A stretch of DNA of 33,528 nt from CALMFQ01 sp964495595 (GTDB taxonomy: Bacteria; Pseudomonadota; Gammaproteobacteria; Burkholderiales; SCOH01): the NCBI GenBank assembly GCA_964495595.1, contig CAZBWH010000033.1, forward strand, positions 1 to 33,528, given 5' to 3'. How positions within the stretch are numbered: position 1 is the stretch's first letter; every line of letters starts with the position of its first letter. The position numbers and the translations under genes were made by a program. The notes beneath the pieces are model-generated. The model was given only the letters and a program-made list of their open reading frames with translations. It searched no databases and was not told the origin of the DNA. Positions 24,280-31,789 of the stretch are shown in pieces.

Positions 24280-27200
24280 TCAGGCCGGCGCGGTTTCTCG
24301 CAACGACAGGGCCGCGTCGATATCGACCGCCACCACCCGCGACACGCCCTTTTCCTGCATGGTGATGCCGATCAGCTGGTCAGCCATTTCCATCGTCAGC
24401 TTGTTGTGGCTGATGTACAGAAACTGGGTGTTGGCCGACATGCGCTTGACCATTTCGCAGAAACGGCCGGTGTTGGCGTCGTCCAGCGGCGCATCGACCT
24501 CGTCCAGCAGGCAGAATGGCGCCGGGTTGAGCTGGAACAGTGAGAACACCAGGCTCAGTGCCGTCAGCGCCTTTTCGCCGCCAGACAGCAAGTGGATAGT
24601 GCTGTTTTTTTTGCCGGGCGGCTGGGCGATCACCTGAATGCCGGCGTCGAGAATCGTTTCGCCCGTCATCACCAGCCGCGCCTGGCCGCCGCCAAACAGC
24701 AGCGGGAACAATTCGCTCATCGAGGTATTGACCTGGTCGAACGTCGATTGCAGCAGGTCGCTCGATTCCTTGTCGATCTTGCGGATGGCGTTGTCGAGCA
24801 TGGCCATGGCCTGATTGAGGTCTTCGGCCTGGGCATCGAGAAACTGCTTGCGCTCACGCGCCTCGGCCAGCTCCTGCATCGCCGCGAGGTTGACCGCCCC
24901 CAGCGCGTTGATCTGCTGGGTCAGGCTGCCGATCTGACCGACCAGCGACGAGACTTTGGTGGCGTGCTGCAACAGCGGCTGCAGCTGGCCAGGGTCGGCC
25001 CCGGCGTCGGCCAGCTCCTGGCTGAAGCGTTCGGCCGCCAGCCGGACCTCCTGCGCCTTCAGGCGCAAGTCGCCGATCTGGTTGCGCAGCGGCTCCAGAC
25101 TTTGTTCGATGCGCAGCTTGCGCGCTTCGCAGTCACGCAGGGTGTGGGCCAGATGGCCAACGGCATCGCGGGCGGCCAGCAGCGTGCCTTCCCGCTCGGC
25201 CCGCTGCTGCAGCGCAGACTGGATGGCGGCTTCGACCGTTGCGGCGTCGAAGCCTTCCAGCTCGAACTGCAATTCTTCCAGCTGCTGCTGCAATGCCTGC
25301 TGGCGCTGCTGCTGGGTGTCGCCCAGTTGCGCCAGCTCCTGCAGCTTGCTGTGTGCGGTGCGCAACTGGTATTCGGCGTCGCGCGCTTCGCGCTCGGCGT
25401 CGCGCACGGCCTGGCGCGCCTGCGCCAGCCCGGCTTCGCAGGCATTGCGCCGGCTGCGGGCACTTTCCAGCGCCTCGCTCAGGTGGTCGATCTGCTCGTC
25501 AAGCTCGCCGGTGGCGAATTCCGCTTCGCCGCGCGCTTCCAGCTCCTGCTGCAATTGCTGCGCCAGCTCGGCCAGCTCGTGCTCGATTTGCTGCCGGCGG
25601 CGCACCTGTTGCTCGCTGGCCTGCTGCAGCTTCATTGTTTCCAGCTGCTGCTGGTGCACACGCCGTTGCTGGGCATCCAGCTGCTGGCGCTGGGCAGTTT
25701 GCGCTGCATGCGCCTGCTGGACGGCCTGCTCGGCCTGGTGTTGCTGCGCTCGCGCTGCCTGTTGCGCCTGTTGTGCCGCGTCGATGTCCTGTTGCAGTTG
25801 TTCCAGCTCGCGCTGGCGCGCCACCACGCCGTGCAGTTCGTTGTCCGGGGCGAACAGCTGCAGCGTGGCCGCGCTGGCGAGGTGGCCTTCGCGCGACACC
25901 AGCCGTGCGCCCGGCGGCAGTGAGTCGCGCCAGGTCAGCAGCGCCGCTGCGTCGTCGCAAACGTACACCTGCTGCAGCAAGTGCTGCAGGGCGGCCAGCA
26001 CGGTGGCATCATCGCTGCAGACCTTGTCCAGCAAGGCTTGCAGCCCGACTGCAGGCCGCTCTGGTATTGGCTTGCAGGACAATGGCCGATAGAAGCCGAG
26101 TTTGGCCGGCACCGCGCCGGCCAGCAATGGTGCCAGGTCTGCCGGCTGCGGCAGCGCCTGCAGCATTTCGCGCAACACCGCTTCGAATGCCGTCTCCCAG
26201 CCCGGCTCGATCTGCAGCGCCTGCCACAGCGGCGGGGCATCCTGCAGGCCGTGCTGCTGCAGCCAGCGCTGCAGTGACTGGTCGTGGCGCGCCCGCTGCT
26301 GCAGCGTGTGCAGTGCGGCGTGCTGAGCTTCGTGGCGCACCAGTTGCTGCTGCGCCTGTTGTGCCGCCTGGCTGGCCTGCCGGCGCTGGGCCTCCAGCGC
26401 AGGCACTTGCTGCTGCAGCTGTTGCCAGCGTTGCTGCAGTTCCTCCAGCTGCCACTGCAGCTCTTCCAGTTGCGCCTGCTGCCCGGCCAGTGCGTCGTGG
26501 TCAACTTCGGCCAGCGAGCGCAGCTCCTGCTGCAGCCGTTCGCGACGCTGCTCCAGTTGCAGCTGGCTTTTCTGGGCAAACTGCCGGCTGGCCAGCGCCC
26601 GTTCGCGTGCCTGCTGGGCGGTGGCCAGCTTGTGCTGCAATTCCTGGAACGATTGCTGCAGCGAGCGGTAATCGCTCTCCTGCGCCGGCAACGCCTGATT
26701 GGCCAGCTCCAGCACCTCACGGCCGAGTTCGCTGCGCTCGGCGGCGATTTCCGCCTGCTCCTGCCAGTGCACCTGCATGTCGTCGGTGCCAGCCAGTTGT
26801 TGCTGCAAGGTGTGTAGCTGGTTGCGCGCCTGTGCCAGCTGGTTGGCAATCCGCTGGCGGCTGTCTTTCAAGTGCAGCAGTTGCTGCTCCAGCCGCGCCA
26901 CTTCGGCATTTGCCTCGTACAGCTCGCCCTGTGCCCGGTGCAGTTCGTCAGAGGCTGTGAAATGCTGGTCGCGCTGCGTTTCGAGCAGGGTTTCGGTCTC
27001 GCGCAGCTCGGCAGTAGCGGCTTCCAGCTCATTGACGGCCTTTGCCACCTCTCGCTCCAGCTTGTCGTGCTCACGTTCGGCCTCCTGCTTGCGCAGCAGC
27101 GCCAGCAGGTTCTGGGTGTTTTCCAGATTCAGCCGCAGCTGCTGGTATTTTTCTGCCAGCTCGGCCTGGCCGGCGAGCTTCTCCAGTTGTCCGGCCAGCT

Positions 27201-27798
27201 CCAGCCGGATATCGTCCACGCGCAGCAGATTGTCGCGGGTGTCGTTGAGCCGGCTTTCGGTCTCCTTGCGCCGCTCCTTGTATTTCGACACCCCGGCGGC
27301 TTCTTCGAGAAACACCCGCAGCTCTTCCGGCCGCGCCTCGATGATGCGCGAAATCATCCCCTGTTCGATCACCGCGTAACCACGGGTGCCGACCCCGGTG
27401 CCGAGAAACAGGTCGGCAATATCGCGCCGGCGGCATTGCAGGTTGTTGATGTAATAGGATGATTCGCCCTGGCGCGTCAGTACGCGCTTGATCGAGATTT
27501 CGGCGTATTGCGACCACTGGCCAGCGGCGCGGCCAAGGCTGTTGTCGAACACCAGCTCGACCGAGGCGCGGCCGACTGGCTTGCGGTGGTCCGAACCGTT
27601 GAAAATCACATCCTGCATCGACTCACCACGCAGCTGCCTGGCCGACGATTCCCCCAGCACCCAGCGCACCGCGTCAATTACATTCGACTTGCCGCAGCCA
27701 TTCGGCCCGACCACCGCCACCAGCTGGCCCGGCACCGGAATGTGGGTGGGATCGACAAAGGATTTGAAACCGGCAAGTTTGGCTTGGGTCAGGCGCAC
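24280..27798 (-). CDS. smc: Chromosome segregation protein SMC
   Basis: This 1172-residue SMC ATPase organises and segregates the chromosome, normally together with ScpA and ScpB. Walker A GPNGCGKS is at 31-38, the ABC signature LLSGGEKAL starts at about 1070, and the Walker B end LLDE (D1099, E1100) is intact. The two long coiled coils (about 165-500 and 650-1000) are unusually rich in Gln, and the hinge lies between them (about 505-640). The start codon is GTG at 27798 (MRLTQAKLAGFKSF). It is the first gene of the smc-zipA-ligA run and is divergent from queF, with a CAGAG-rich palindrome between them. Confidence 0.96.
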   Translation of the reverse strand: MRLTQAKLAGFKSFVDPTHIPVPGQLVAVVGPNGCGKSNVIDAVRWVLGESSARQLRGESMQDVIFNGSDHRKPVGRASVELVFDNSLGRAAGQWSQYAEISIKRVLTRQGESSYYINNLQCRRRDIADLFLGTGVGTRGYAVIEQGMISRIIEARPEELRVFLEEAAGVSKYKERRKETESRLNDTRDNLLRVDDIRLELAGQLEKLAGQAELAEKYQQLRLNLENTQNLLALLRKQEAEREHDKLEREVAKAVNELEAATAELRETETLLETQRDQHFTASDELHRAQGELYEANAEVARLEQQLLHLKDSRQRIANQLAQARNQLHTLQQQLAGTDDMQVHWQEQAEIAAERSELGREVLELANQALPAQESDYRSLQQSFQELQHKLATAQQARERALASRQFAQKSQLQLEQRRERLQQELRSLAEVDHDALAGQQAQLEELQWQLEELQQRWQQLQQQVPALEAQRRQASQAAQQAQQQLVRHEAQHAALHTLQQRARHDQSLQRWLQQHGLQDAPPLWQALQIEPGWETAFEAVLREMLQALPQPADLAPLLAGAVPAKLGFYRPLSCKPIPERPAVGLQALLDKVCSDDATVLAALQHLLQQVYVCDDAAALLTWRDSLPPGARLVSREGHLASAATLQLFAPDNELHGVVARQRELEQLQQDIDAAQQAQQAARAQQHQAEQAVQQAHAAQTAQRQQLDAQQRRVHQQQLETMKLQQASEQQVRRRQQIEHELAELAQQLQQELEARGEAEFATGELDEQIDHLSEALESARSRRNACEAGLAQARQAVRDAEREARDAEYQLRTAHSKLQELAQLGDTQQQRQQALQQQLEELQFELEGFDAATVEAAIQSALQQRAEREGTLLAARDAVGHLAHTLRDCEARKLRIEQSLEPLRNQIGDLRLKAQEVRLAAERFSQELADAGADPGQLQPLLQHATKVSSLVGQIGSLTQQINALGAVNLAAMQELAEARERKQFLDAQAEDLNQAMAMLDNAIRKIDKESSDLLQSTFDQVNTSMSELFPLLFGGGQARLVMTGETILDAGIQVIAQPPGKKNSTIHLLSGGEKALTALSLVFSLFQLNPAPFCLLDEVDAPLDDANTGRFCEMVKRMSANTQFLYISHNKLTMEMADQLIGITMQEKGVSRVVAVDIDAALSLRETAPA

Positions 27799-27835
27799 AG
27801 TGGCTGTATCGGTCGTTAGTTGAAAAGGCGCAAAT

Positions 27836-27948
27836 CTTGAACCGCAGAGAACGCAGAGAGCTCAGAGATGACACAGAGGAACACCAAGGCTTTGACAGAG
27901 GTTTTCTCTGCGAAAACTCTGCGTGCTCTGCGGCCTCTGTGGTTTAAG
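27836..27948. repeat. CAGAG-rich imperfect palindrome between smc and queF
   Basis: The 113-bp stretch starts CTTGAACCGCAGAG and ends CTCTGTGGTTTAAG, which are near-perfect inverted copies. The left arm is built from short CGCAGAG/ACAGAG units about 9-10 bases apart, and the right arm has the complementary CTCTGCG/CTCTGTG units. Palindromes of this composition are found as dispersed intergenic repeats in many bacterial genomes. It fills most of the 205-base gap between smc and queF. The transcript of either gene could fold it into a long hairpin. Confidence 0.75.
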
Positions 27949-28003
27949 GTTTCAGGCAAGGATTTTAAGTTAAAATGCTGGTTTTAGCCGCTTTTTCGCC
28001 ATC

Positions 28004-28423
28004 ATGACCGCACAGCCAAGCAAAGCCCTGGAAACCTTCCCCAACCCGAACCCGCAGCGCGATTTCCACATCCACATGGAAATCCCCGAGTTCACCTGCC
28101 TGTGCCCGAAAACCGGCCAGCCGGATTTCGCCGTCATCTACCTCGATTACATTCCCGATCAGCTCTGCGTCGAACTGAAAAGCCTCAAGCTGTACATGTG
28201 GTCGTACCGCGACGAAGGCGCGTTTCACGAGGCCGTCACCAACCGGATTCTCGACGACCTGGCCGCTGCCACCCAGCCGAAATTCATGCGCGTCACCGCC
28301 AAGTTTTACGTGCGTGGCGGCATCTTCACCAACGTAGTGGCCGAATACCGCCAACCGGGCTGGCAGCCGCAGCCGTTTGTCGAACTGAGCCACTTCGCCC
28401 GGGAATCCAACATCCGTGGCTGA
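28004..28423 (+). CDS. queF: NADPH-dependent 7-cyano-7-deazaguanine reductase
   Basis: This 139-residue unimodular QueF of the tunnelling (T-fold) family reduces preQ0 to preQ1 in queuosine biosynthesis. The QueF motif ELKSLKLYMWSYRDEGAFHE is clear near residues 64-83, the catalytic Cys is in EFTCLCPKTGQPDF (about 27-40), and the substrate-binding Glu is in the family context. The length matches the short Bacillus-type form. The ATG at 28004 has no obvious ribosome binding site. A GTG-started PilZ-like gene overlaps its end by 8 bases, so the two are co-transcribed. Confidence 0.95.
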   Translation: MTAQPSKALETFPNPNPQRDFHIHMEIPEFTCLCPKTGQPDFAVIYLDYIPDQLCVELKSLKLYMWSYRDEGAFHEAVTNRILDDLAAATQPKFMRVTAKFYVRGGIFTNVVAEYRQPGWQPQPFVELSHFARESNIRG

Positions 28424-28943
28424 CATCGACCTGGGCAGCGTGGCCGTGCAATTGACCCGGCCGCTGCACATCAGCCCCTGGAGCGAGGCCGACCGCGCCC
28501 GGCAAGCGGTGCGCGATTACGCCAACCTCACCCTGCTCAACGGCCTGGCCGCACTTGACTGGCCCGGCGACCCCCTCACCAGTCAGGACGACGCCCCGCA
28601 CCTGCAGCGGCTGGAATCCAAGCTCGACTTCGGCCTGCAACTGCTGGCGCAACTGCTGGACAACCAGACCACCCTGCCGCCGCACCACACCGTCTGGCTC
28701 TCCGCCCAGGCCCTGGCCTGGCGCGACCCGACACCCCCACCAGCCGACGACCTGCTGCTGGCATTGTTCCTCGACCCCCGCATCCCGCAAGCCCTGCACC
28801 TGCATGGCCAGCTCGAACGGCAAGCCAGCGATTGCTGGATAGCCCGTTTCCGCGACATCCCCGACGCCGTCCAGGACAGCCTCGACCGAGCCGTATTCCG
28901 CTGGCATCGCCGGCAGCTCCAGACAGGCGGGCTGCGCGGCTGA
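28416..28943 (+). CDS. Putative atypical PilZ (tPilZ-like) protein
   Basis: The 175-residue protein has no strict motif I can use as proof, but its layout resembles atypical PilZ c-di-GMP receptor proteins. It has a helical N-terminal half (LESKLDFGLQLLAQLLDNQ), then VWLSAQALAWRDP, a beta-rich stretch (LALFLDPRIPQALHLHGQL), and an ending with an Arg-rich helix (AVFRWHRRQ). There is no signal peptide or membrane segment. The start is a GTG at 28416, overlapping queF by 8 bases (stop TGA at 28421-28423), so it is translationally coupled. If it binds c-di-GMP it could link to motility, but this is not shown. An unrecognised conserved protein is the alternative. Confidence 0.6.
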   Translation: MADIDLGSVAVQLTRPLHISPWSEADRARQAVRDYANLTLLNGLAALDWPGDPLTSQDDAPHLQRLESKLDFGLQLLAQLLDNQTTLPPHHTVWLSAQALAWRDPTPPPADDLLLALFLDPRIPQALHLHGQLERQASDCWIARFRDIPDAVQDSLDRAVFRWHRRQLQTGGLRG

Positions 28944-29064
28944 CCCTGCGGATCGGGCGCCGATCTGGATCGCAACAGGCTGGCCAGTGCCCTGCGGCCC
29001 GCGCCCAGACTGGCTCACAGCAGGCCTGCAAGGCAATCCAGGAGCGGCTTGCAGCGATGGCACC

Positions 29065-29094
29065 CTCCTCTTCTGGGCAGGGTAAAGAGGAGGA
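29065..29094. terminator. Hairpin between convergent PilZ-like and fumarase genes
   Basis: A perfect 9-bp inverted repeat CCTCCTCTT/AAGAGGAGG (29065-29073 and 29086-29094) with a 12-base loop lies in the 173-base gap between the two convergent genes, 23 bases beyond the fumarase stop. There is no clear U-tract on either side, so it may act as a weak bidirectional terminator or a 3'-end stabiliser. Confidence 0.45.
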
Positions 29095-29116
29095 TTGGGC
29101 AGCATTTCCCTGACGG

Positions 29117-30628
29117 TCAGCGTGCCATGTCGGCGATCCTGACCTGCCATTCGGCCGGGCCGGTCTGGTGTACCGATGTGCCCTGGGAATCGACGGCGAC
29201 GGTGACGGGCATGTCGACAACGTCGAATTCGTAAATCGCTTCCATCCCCAGGTCTTCAAAGGCCACCACACGCGCAGCCTTGATGGCTTTTGATACCAGG
29301 TAAGCGGCGCCGCCAACGGCCATCAGGTAAACGGCCTGGTTATCCTTGATTGCCTCGATCGCGGTGGGGCCGCGCTCGGCCTTGCCGACCATGCCCAGCA
29401 GGCCGGTCTGTTCGAGCATTTGCCGGGTGAACTTGTCCATCCGGGTGGCGGTGGTCGGGCCGGCGGGGCCGACGATCTCGTCGCGTACCGGATCGACCGG
29501 GCCGACGTAGTAAATGAAACGGTTGGCAAAGTCGACAGGCAGCGATTCGCCACGATTGAGCATGTCGACCATGCGTTTGTGCGCGGCATCGCGGCCGGTC
29601 AGCAGCTTGCCGTTGAGCAGCAGGATTTCGCCGGGCTGCCAGGTTTGCACATCGTCACGGGTAACGCTGTTCAGATCCACGCGCCGGGCCTGCGCCGAGG
29701 GCGACCAGGTAACGTCCGGCCAGTCGGACAGGCGCGGCGGCTCAAGCTGCGCCGGGCCGGAGCCATCCAGCTCGAAGTGTACGTGGCGGGTGGCGGCACA
29801 GTTGGGAATCATGGCAACCGGCAACGAGGCGGCGTGAGTCGGATAATCGAGAATCTTGACGTCCAGCACGGTGGACAGGCCGCCCAGCCCTTGCGCGCCG
29901 ATGCCCAGCGCGTTGACCTTTTCGTACAGCTCGATGCGCAGCTCTTCGATGCGGTTGCTCGGGCCGCGGGCGATCAGTTCGTGAATGTCGATGTGTTCCA
30001 TCAACGACTCCTTGGCCAGCAACATGGCCTTTTCGGCAGTGCCGCCAATACCGATGCCGAGCATGCCCGGCGGGCACCAGCCGGCGCCCATCGCCGGTAC
30101 GGTTTTCAGCACCCAGTCGACGATCGAGTCGGACGGGTTGAGCATCACGAATTTAGTCTTGTTTTCCGAACCGCCACCCTTGGCTGCAATGCGGACATCA
30201 ACCTTGTCGCCCGGCACCAGTTCGAAATGCACCACGGCCGGCGCATTGTCGCGGGTATTCTTGCGCGCGCCGGCCGGGTCGGCCAGCACCGACGCCCGCA
30301 ATTTGTTGTCGGGGTGATTGTATGCCTGGCGGACGCCCTGGTTGACCATTTCCTGAATCGACAGGGTGGCATCCGCCCATTTGACATCCATGCCCACGCG
30401 AACAAACGCGCAAACGATGCCGGTATCCTGGCAGATCGGCCGATGGCCTTCGGCGCACATGCGCGAGTTGGTCAGGATCTGCGCAATCGCATCTTTTGCC
30501 GCAGGCGACTGCTCTCGCTCGTAGGCGATGCCCAGTGCCTTGATGAAATCGGCCGGGTGGTAATAAGAGATGTATTGCAGGCTGTCGGCAATGCTGTCGA
30601 TGAAATCTTGCTGGCGGATGGTAGTCAT
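29117..30628 (-). CDS. fumA: Class I fumarate hydratase
   Basis: This 503-residue iron-sulfur fumarase interconverts fumarate and malate in the TCA cycle. The three cluster ligands of class I enzymes are visible: C66 (RPICQDTG), C185 (GWCPPGMLG) and C277 (IPNCAATRH). The N-terminal alpha and C-terminal beta domains are fused in one chain as in FumA/FumB. The start is the ATG at 30628 (MTTIRQQDFIDSI) with AGGGG upstream; the in-frame extension to 30769 is rejected because it covers the promoter region. It is divergent from ribF. The symbol indicates class, not orthology to a particular E. coli copy. Confidence 0.93.
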   Translation of the reverse strand: MTTIRQQDFIDSIADSLQYISYYHPADFIKALGIAYEREQSPAAKDAIAQILTNSRMCAEGHRPICQDTGIVCAFVRVGMDVKWADATLSIQEMVNQGVRQAYNHPDNKLRASVLADPAGARKNTRDNAPAVVHFELVPGDKVDVRIAAKGGGSENKTKFVMLNPSDSIVDWVLKTVPAMGAGWCPPGMLGIGIGGTAEKAMLLAKESLMEHIDIHELIARGPSNRIEELRIELYEKVNALGIGAQGLGGLSTVLDVKILDYPTHAASLPVAMIPNCAATRHVHFELDGSGPAQLEPPRLSDWPDVTWSPSAQARRVDLNSVTRDDVQTWQPGEILLLNGKLLTGRDAAHKRMVDMLNRGESLPVDFANRFIYYVGPVDPVRDEIVGPAGPTTATRMDKFTRQMLEQTGLLGMVGKAERGPTAIEAIKDNQAVYLMAVGGAAYLVSKAIKAARVVAFEDLGMEAIYEFDVVDMPVTVAVDSQGTSVHQTGPAEWQVRIADMAR

Positions 30629-30671
30629 CAGATCCCCTGTCTTTGGCAATGTTGGCGCGGAAAAAACCGGC

Positions 30672-30701
30672 ATTTTAGCGCCGAATGGCGGCGGGTGTCG
30701 C
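30672..30701 (-). promoter_or_regulatory. Possible sigma-70 promoter of the fumarase gene
   Basis: On the minus strand GCGACA (30696-30701), an 18-base spacer and TAAAAT (30672-30677) lie about 45 bases upstream of the fumarase ATG. The -10 matches 5 of 6 and the -35 4 of 6 positions. On the other strand TAAAAT (30788-30793) could be the -10 of ribF but lacks a good -35. Confidence 0.3.
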
Positions 30702-30836
30702 CCACACAACCGCTGTGCGGCAACAGAATCCCGGCCCGGCAGGCAATCAATCGGTGAAACCTGTGGCAACGAAACGGCATGACAGGATAAAATTCAAGGT
30801 TTTCAGCGCCCTTGGCCGATTGATATCCCCACGCCC

Positions 30837-31781
30837 ATGCAGGTATTCCGCACTCCTTTCCGCCCGAACCCGACCGGGTGCGCCCTGACCCTCGGTAACT
30901 TCGACGGCGTGCATCGCGGACACCAGGCGATGCTGCAGAAGCTGGTGGCGAAGGCGCGTGCGCTGAACCTGCCGGCGGCAGTGATGACTTTTGAACCGCA
31001 TCCACGCGAAGTGTTTTCGCCCGATGCCGCTCCGGCGCGGCTGACCAGCCTGCGCGAGAAGCTGGAGCGGCTGGCCGGGCACGGGGTGGACCAGGTCTAC
31101 ATCTGTCACTTCAACCGTGCATTTGCGGCGCTGAGCGCCGGGCATTTTGTCGATGACATGCTAGTTCGCCAGCTCGGCGCCCGTTATGTGCTGATCGGCG
31201 ACGATTTCCAGTTCGGCGCCAAACGTGCCGGCAATCTGGCAACGCTGCAGGCGGCTGCGACACAGCACGGCTTTGAAGTCGAGGCAATGCACAGCGTCTG
31301 CGTCGACGATCTGCGCGCCTCCAGTACCGCCGTGCGCGAGGCGCTGGCCGGTGGCGATCTGCAACTGGCCGGGCGGTTGCTGGGGCGGCCGTATTCGATC
31401 AGTGGCCGGGTGCTGCATGGCGACAAGATCGGCCGCACCATAGGTTTTCCGACTGCCAACATCCAGGTGAAACACAACAAGCCGCCGCTGCTCGGCGTGT
31501 GTGTGGTCGAGGTGCATGGACTGGCCTGCGGCCCGCGTCCTGGCGTGGCCAGCATTGGCGTGCGCCCGACCATCAACAGCAAGGGCAGGCTGTCGCTGGA
31601 AGTGAACATTTTCGATTTTCAGCAGGAGATTTACGGCGAACATCTGCGCATTGATTTCCTGCACAAGCTGCGTGACGAAGAAAAGTATCCCGATCTGGAA
31701 ACCCTGACCGAGGCCATCGCCCGCGATGTTGCCAACGCCCATGAATTTTTTGCGACCCTTACCGGGCACCTGTCGAAATAG
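30837..31781 (+). CDS. ribF: Bifunctional riboflavin kinase/FMN adenylyltransferase
   Basis: The 314-residue enzyme makes FMN and then FAD from riboflavin. The N-terminal adenylyltransferase domain (about 1-185) has LGNFDGVHRGHQ near residue 19. The C-terminal riboflavin kinase domain (about 188-310) has GRPYSISGRVLHGDKIGRTIGFPTANI-type residues starting at about 183, including the GxPTAN nucleotide site. It is followed after 8 bases by ileS, a common ribF-ileS order in proteobacteria. The ATG at 30837 gives MQVFRTPFRP. Length is normal. Confidence 0.96.
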   Translation: MQVFRTPFRPNPTGCALTLGNFDGVHRGHQAMLQKLVAKARALNLPAAVMTFEPHPREVFSPDAAPARLTSLREKLERLAGHGVDQVYICHFNRAFAALSAGHFVDDMLVRQLGARYVLIGDDFQFGAKRAGNLATLQAAATQHGFEVEAMHSVCVDDLRASSTAVREALAGGDLQLAGRLLGRPYSISGRVLHGDKIGRTIGFPTANIQVKHNKPPLLGVCVVEVHGLACGPRPGVASIGVRPTINSKGRLSLEVNIFDFQQEIYGEHLRIDFLHKLRDEEKYPDLETLTEAIARDVANAHEFFATLTGHLSK

Positions 31782-31789
31782 AGACCCCC

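Noticed and set aside
24592..26960. Plus-strand frames with very Cys/Ser- or Ala/Arg-rich products
   Set aside because: They are antisense to the Gln-rich coiled coil of smc and have low-complexity composition.
27951..28003. preQ1 riboswitch upstream of queF
   Set aside because: No convincing aptamer pattern seen in the short leader.
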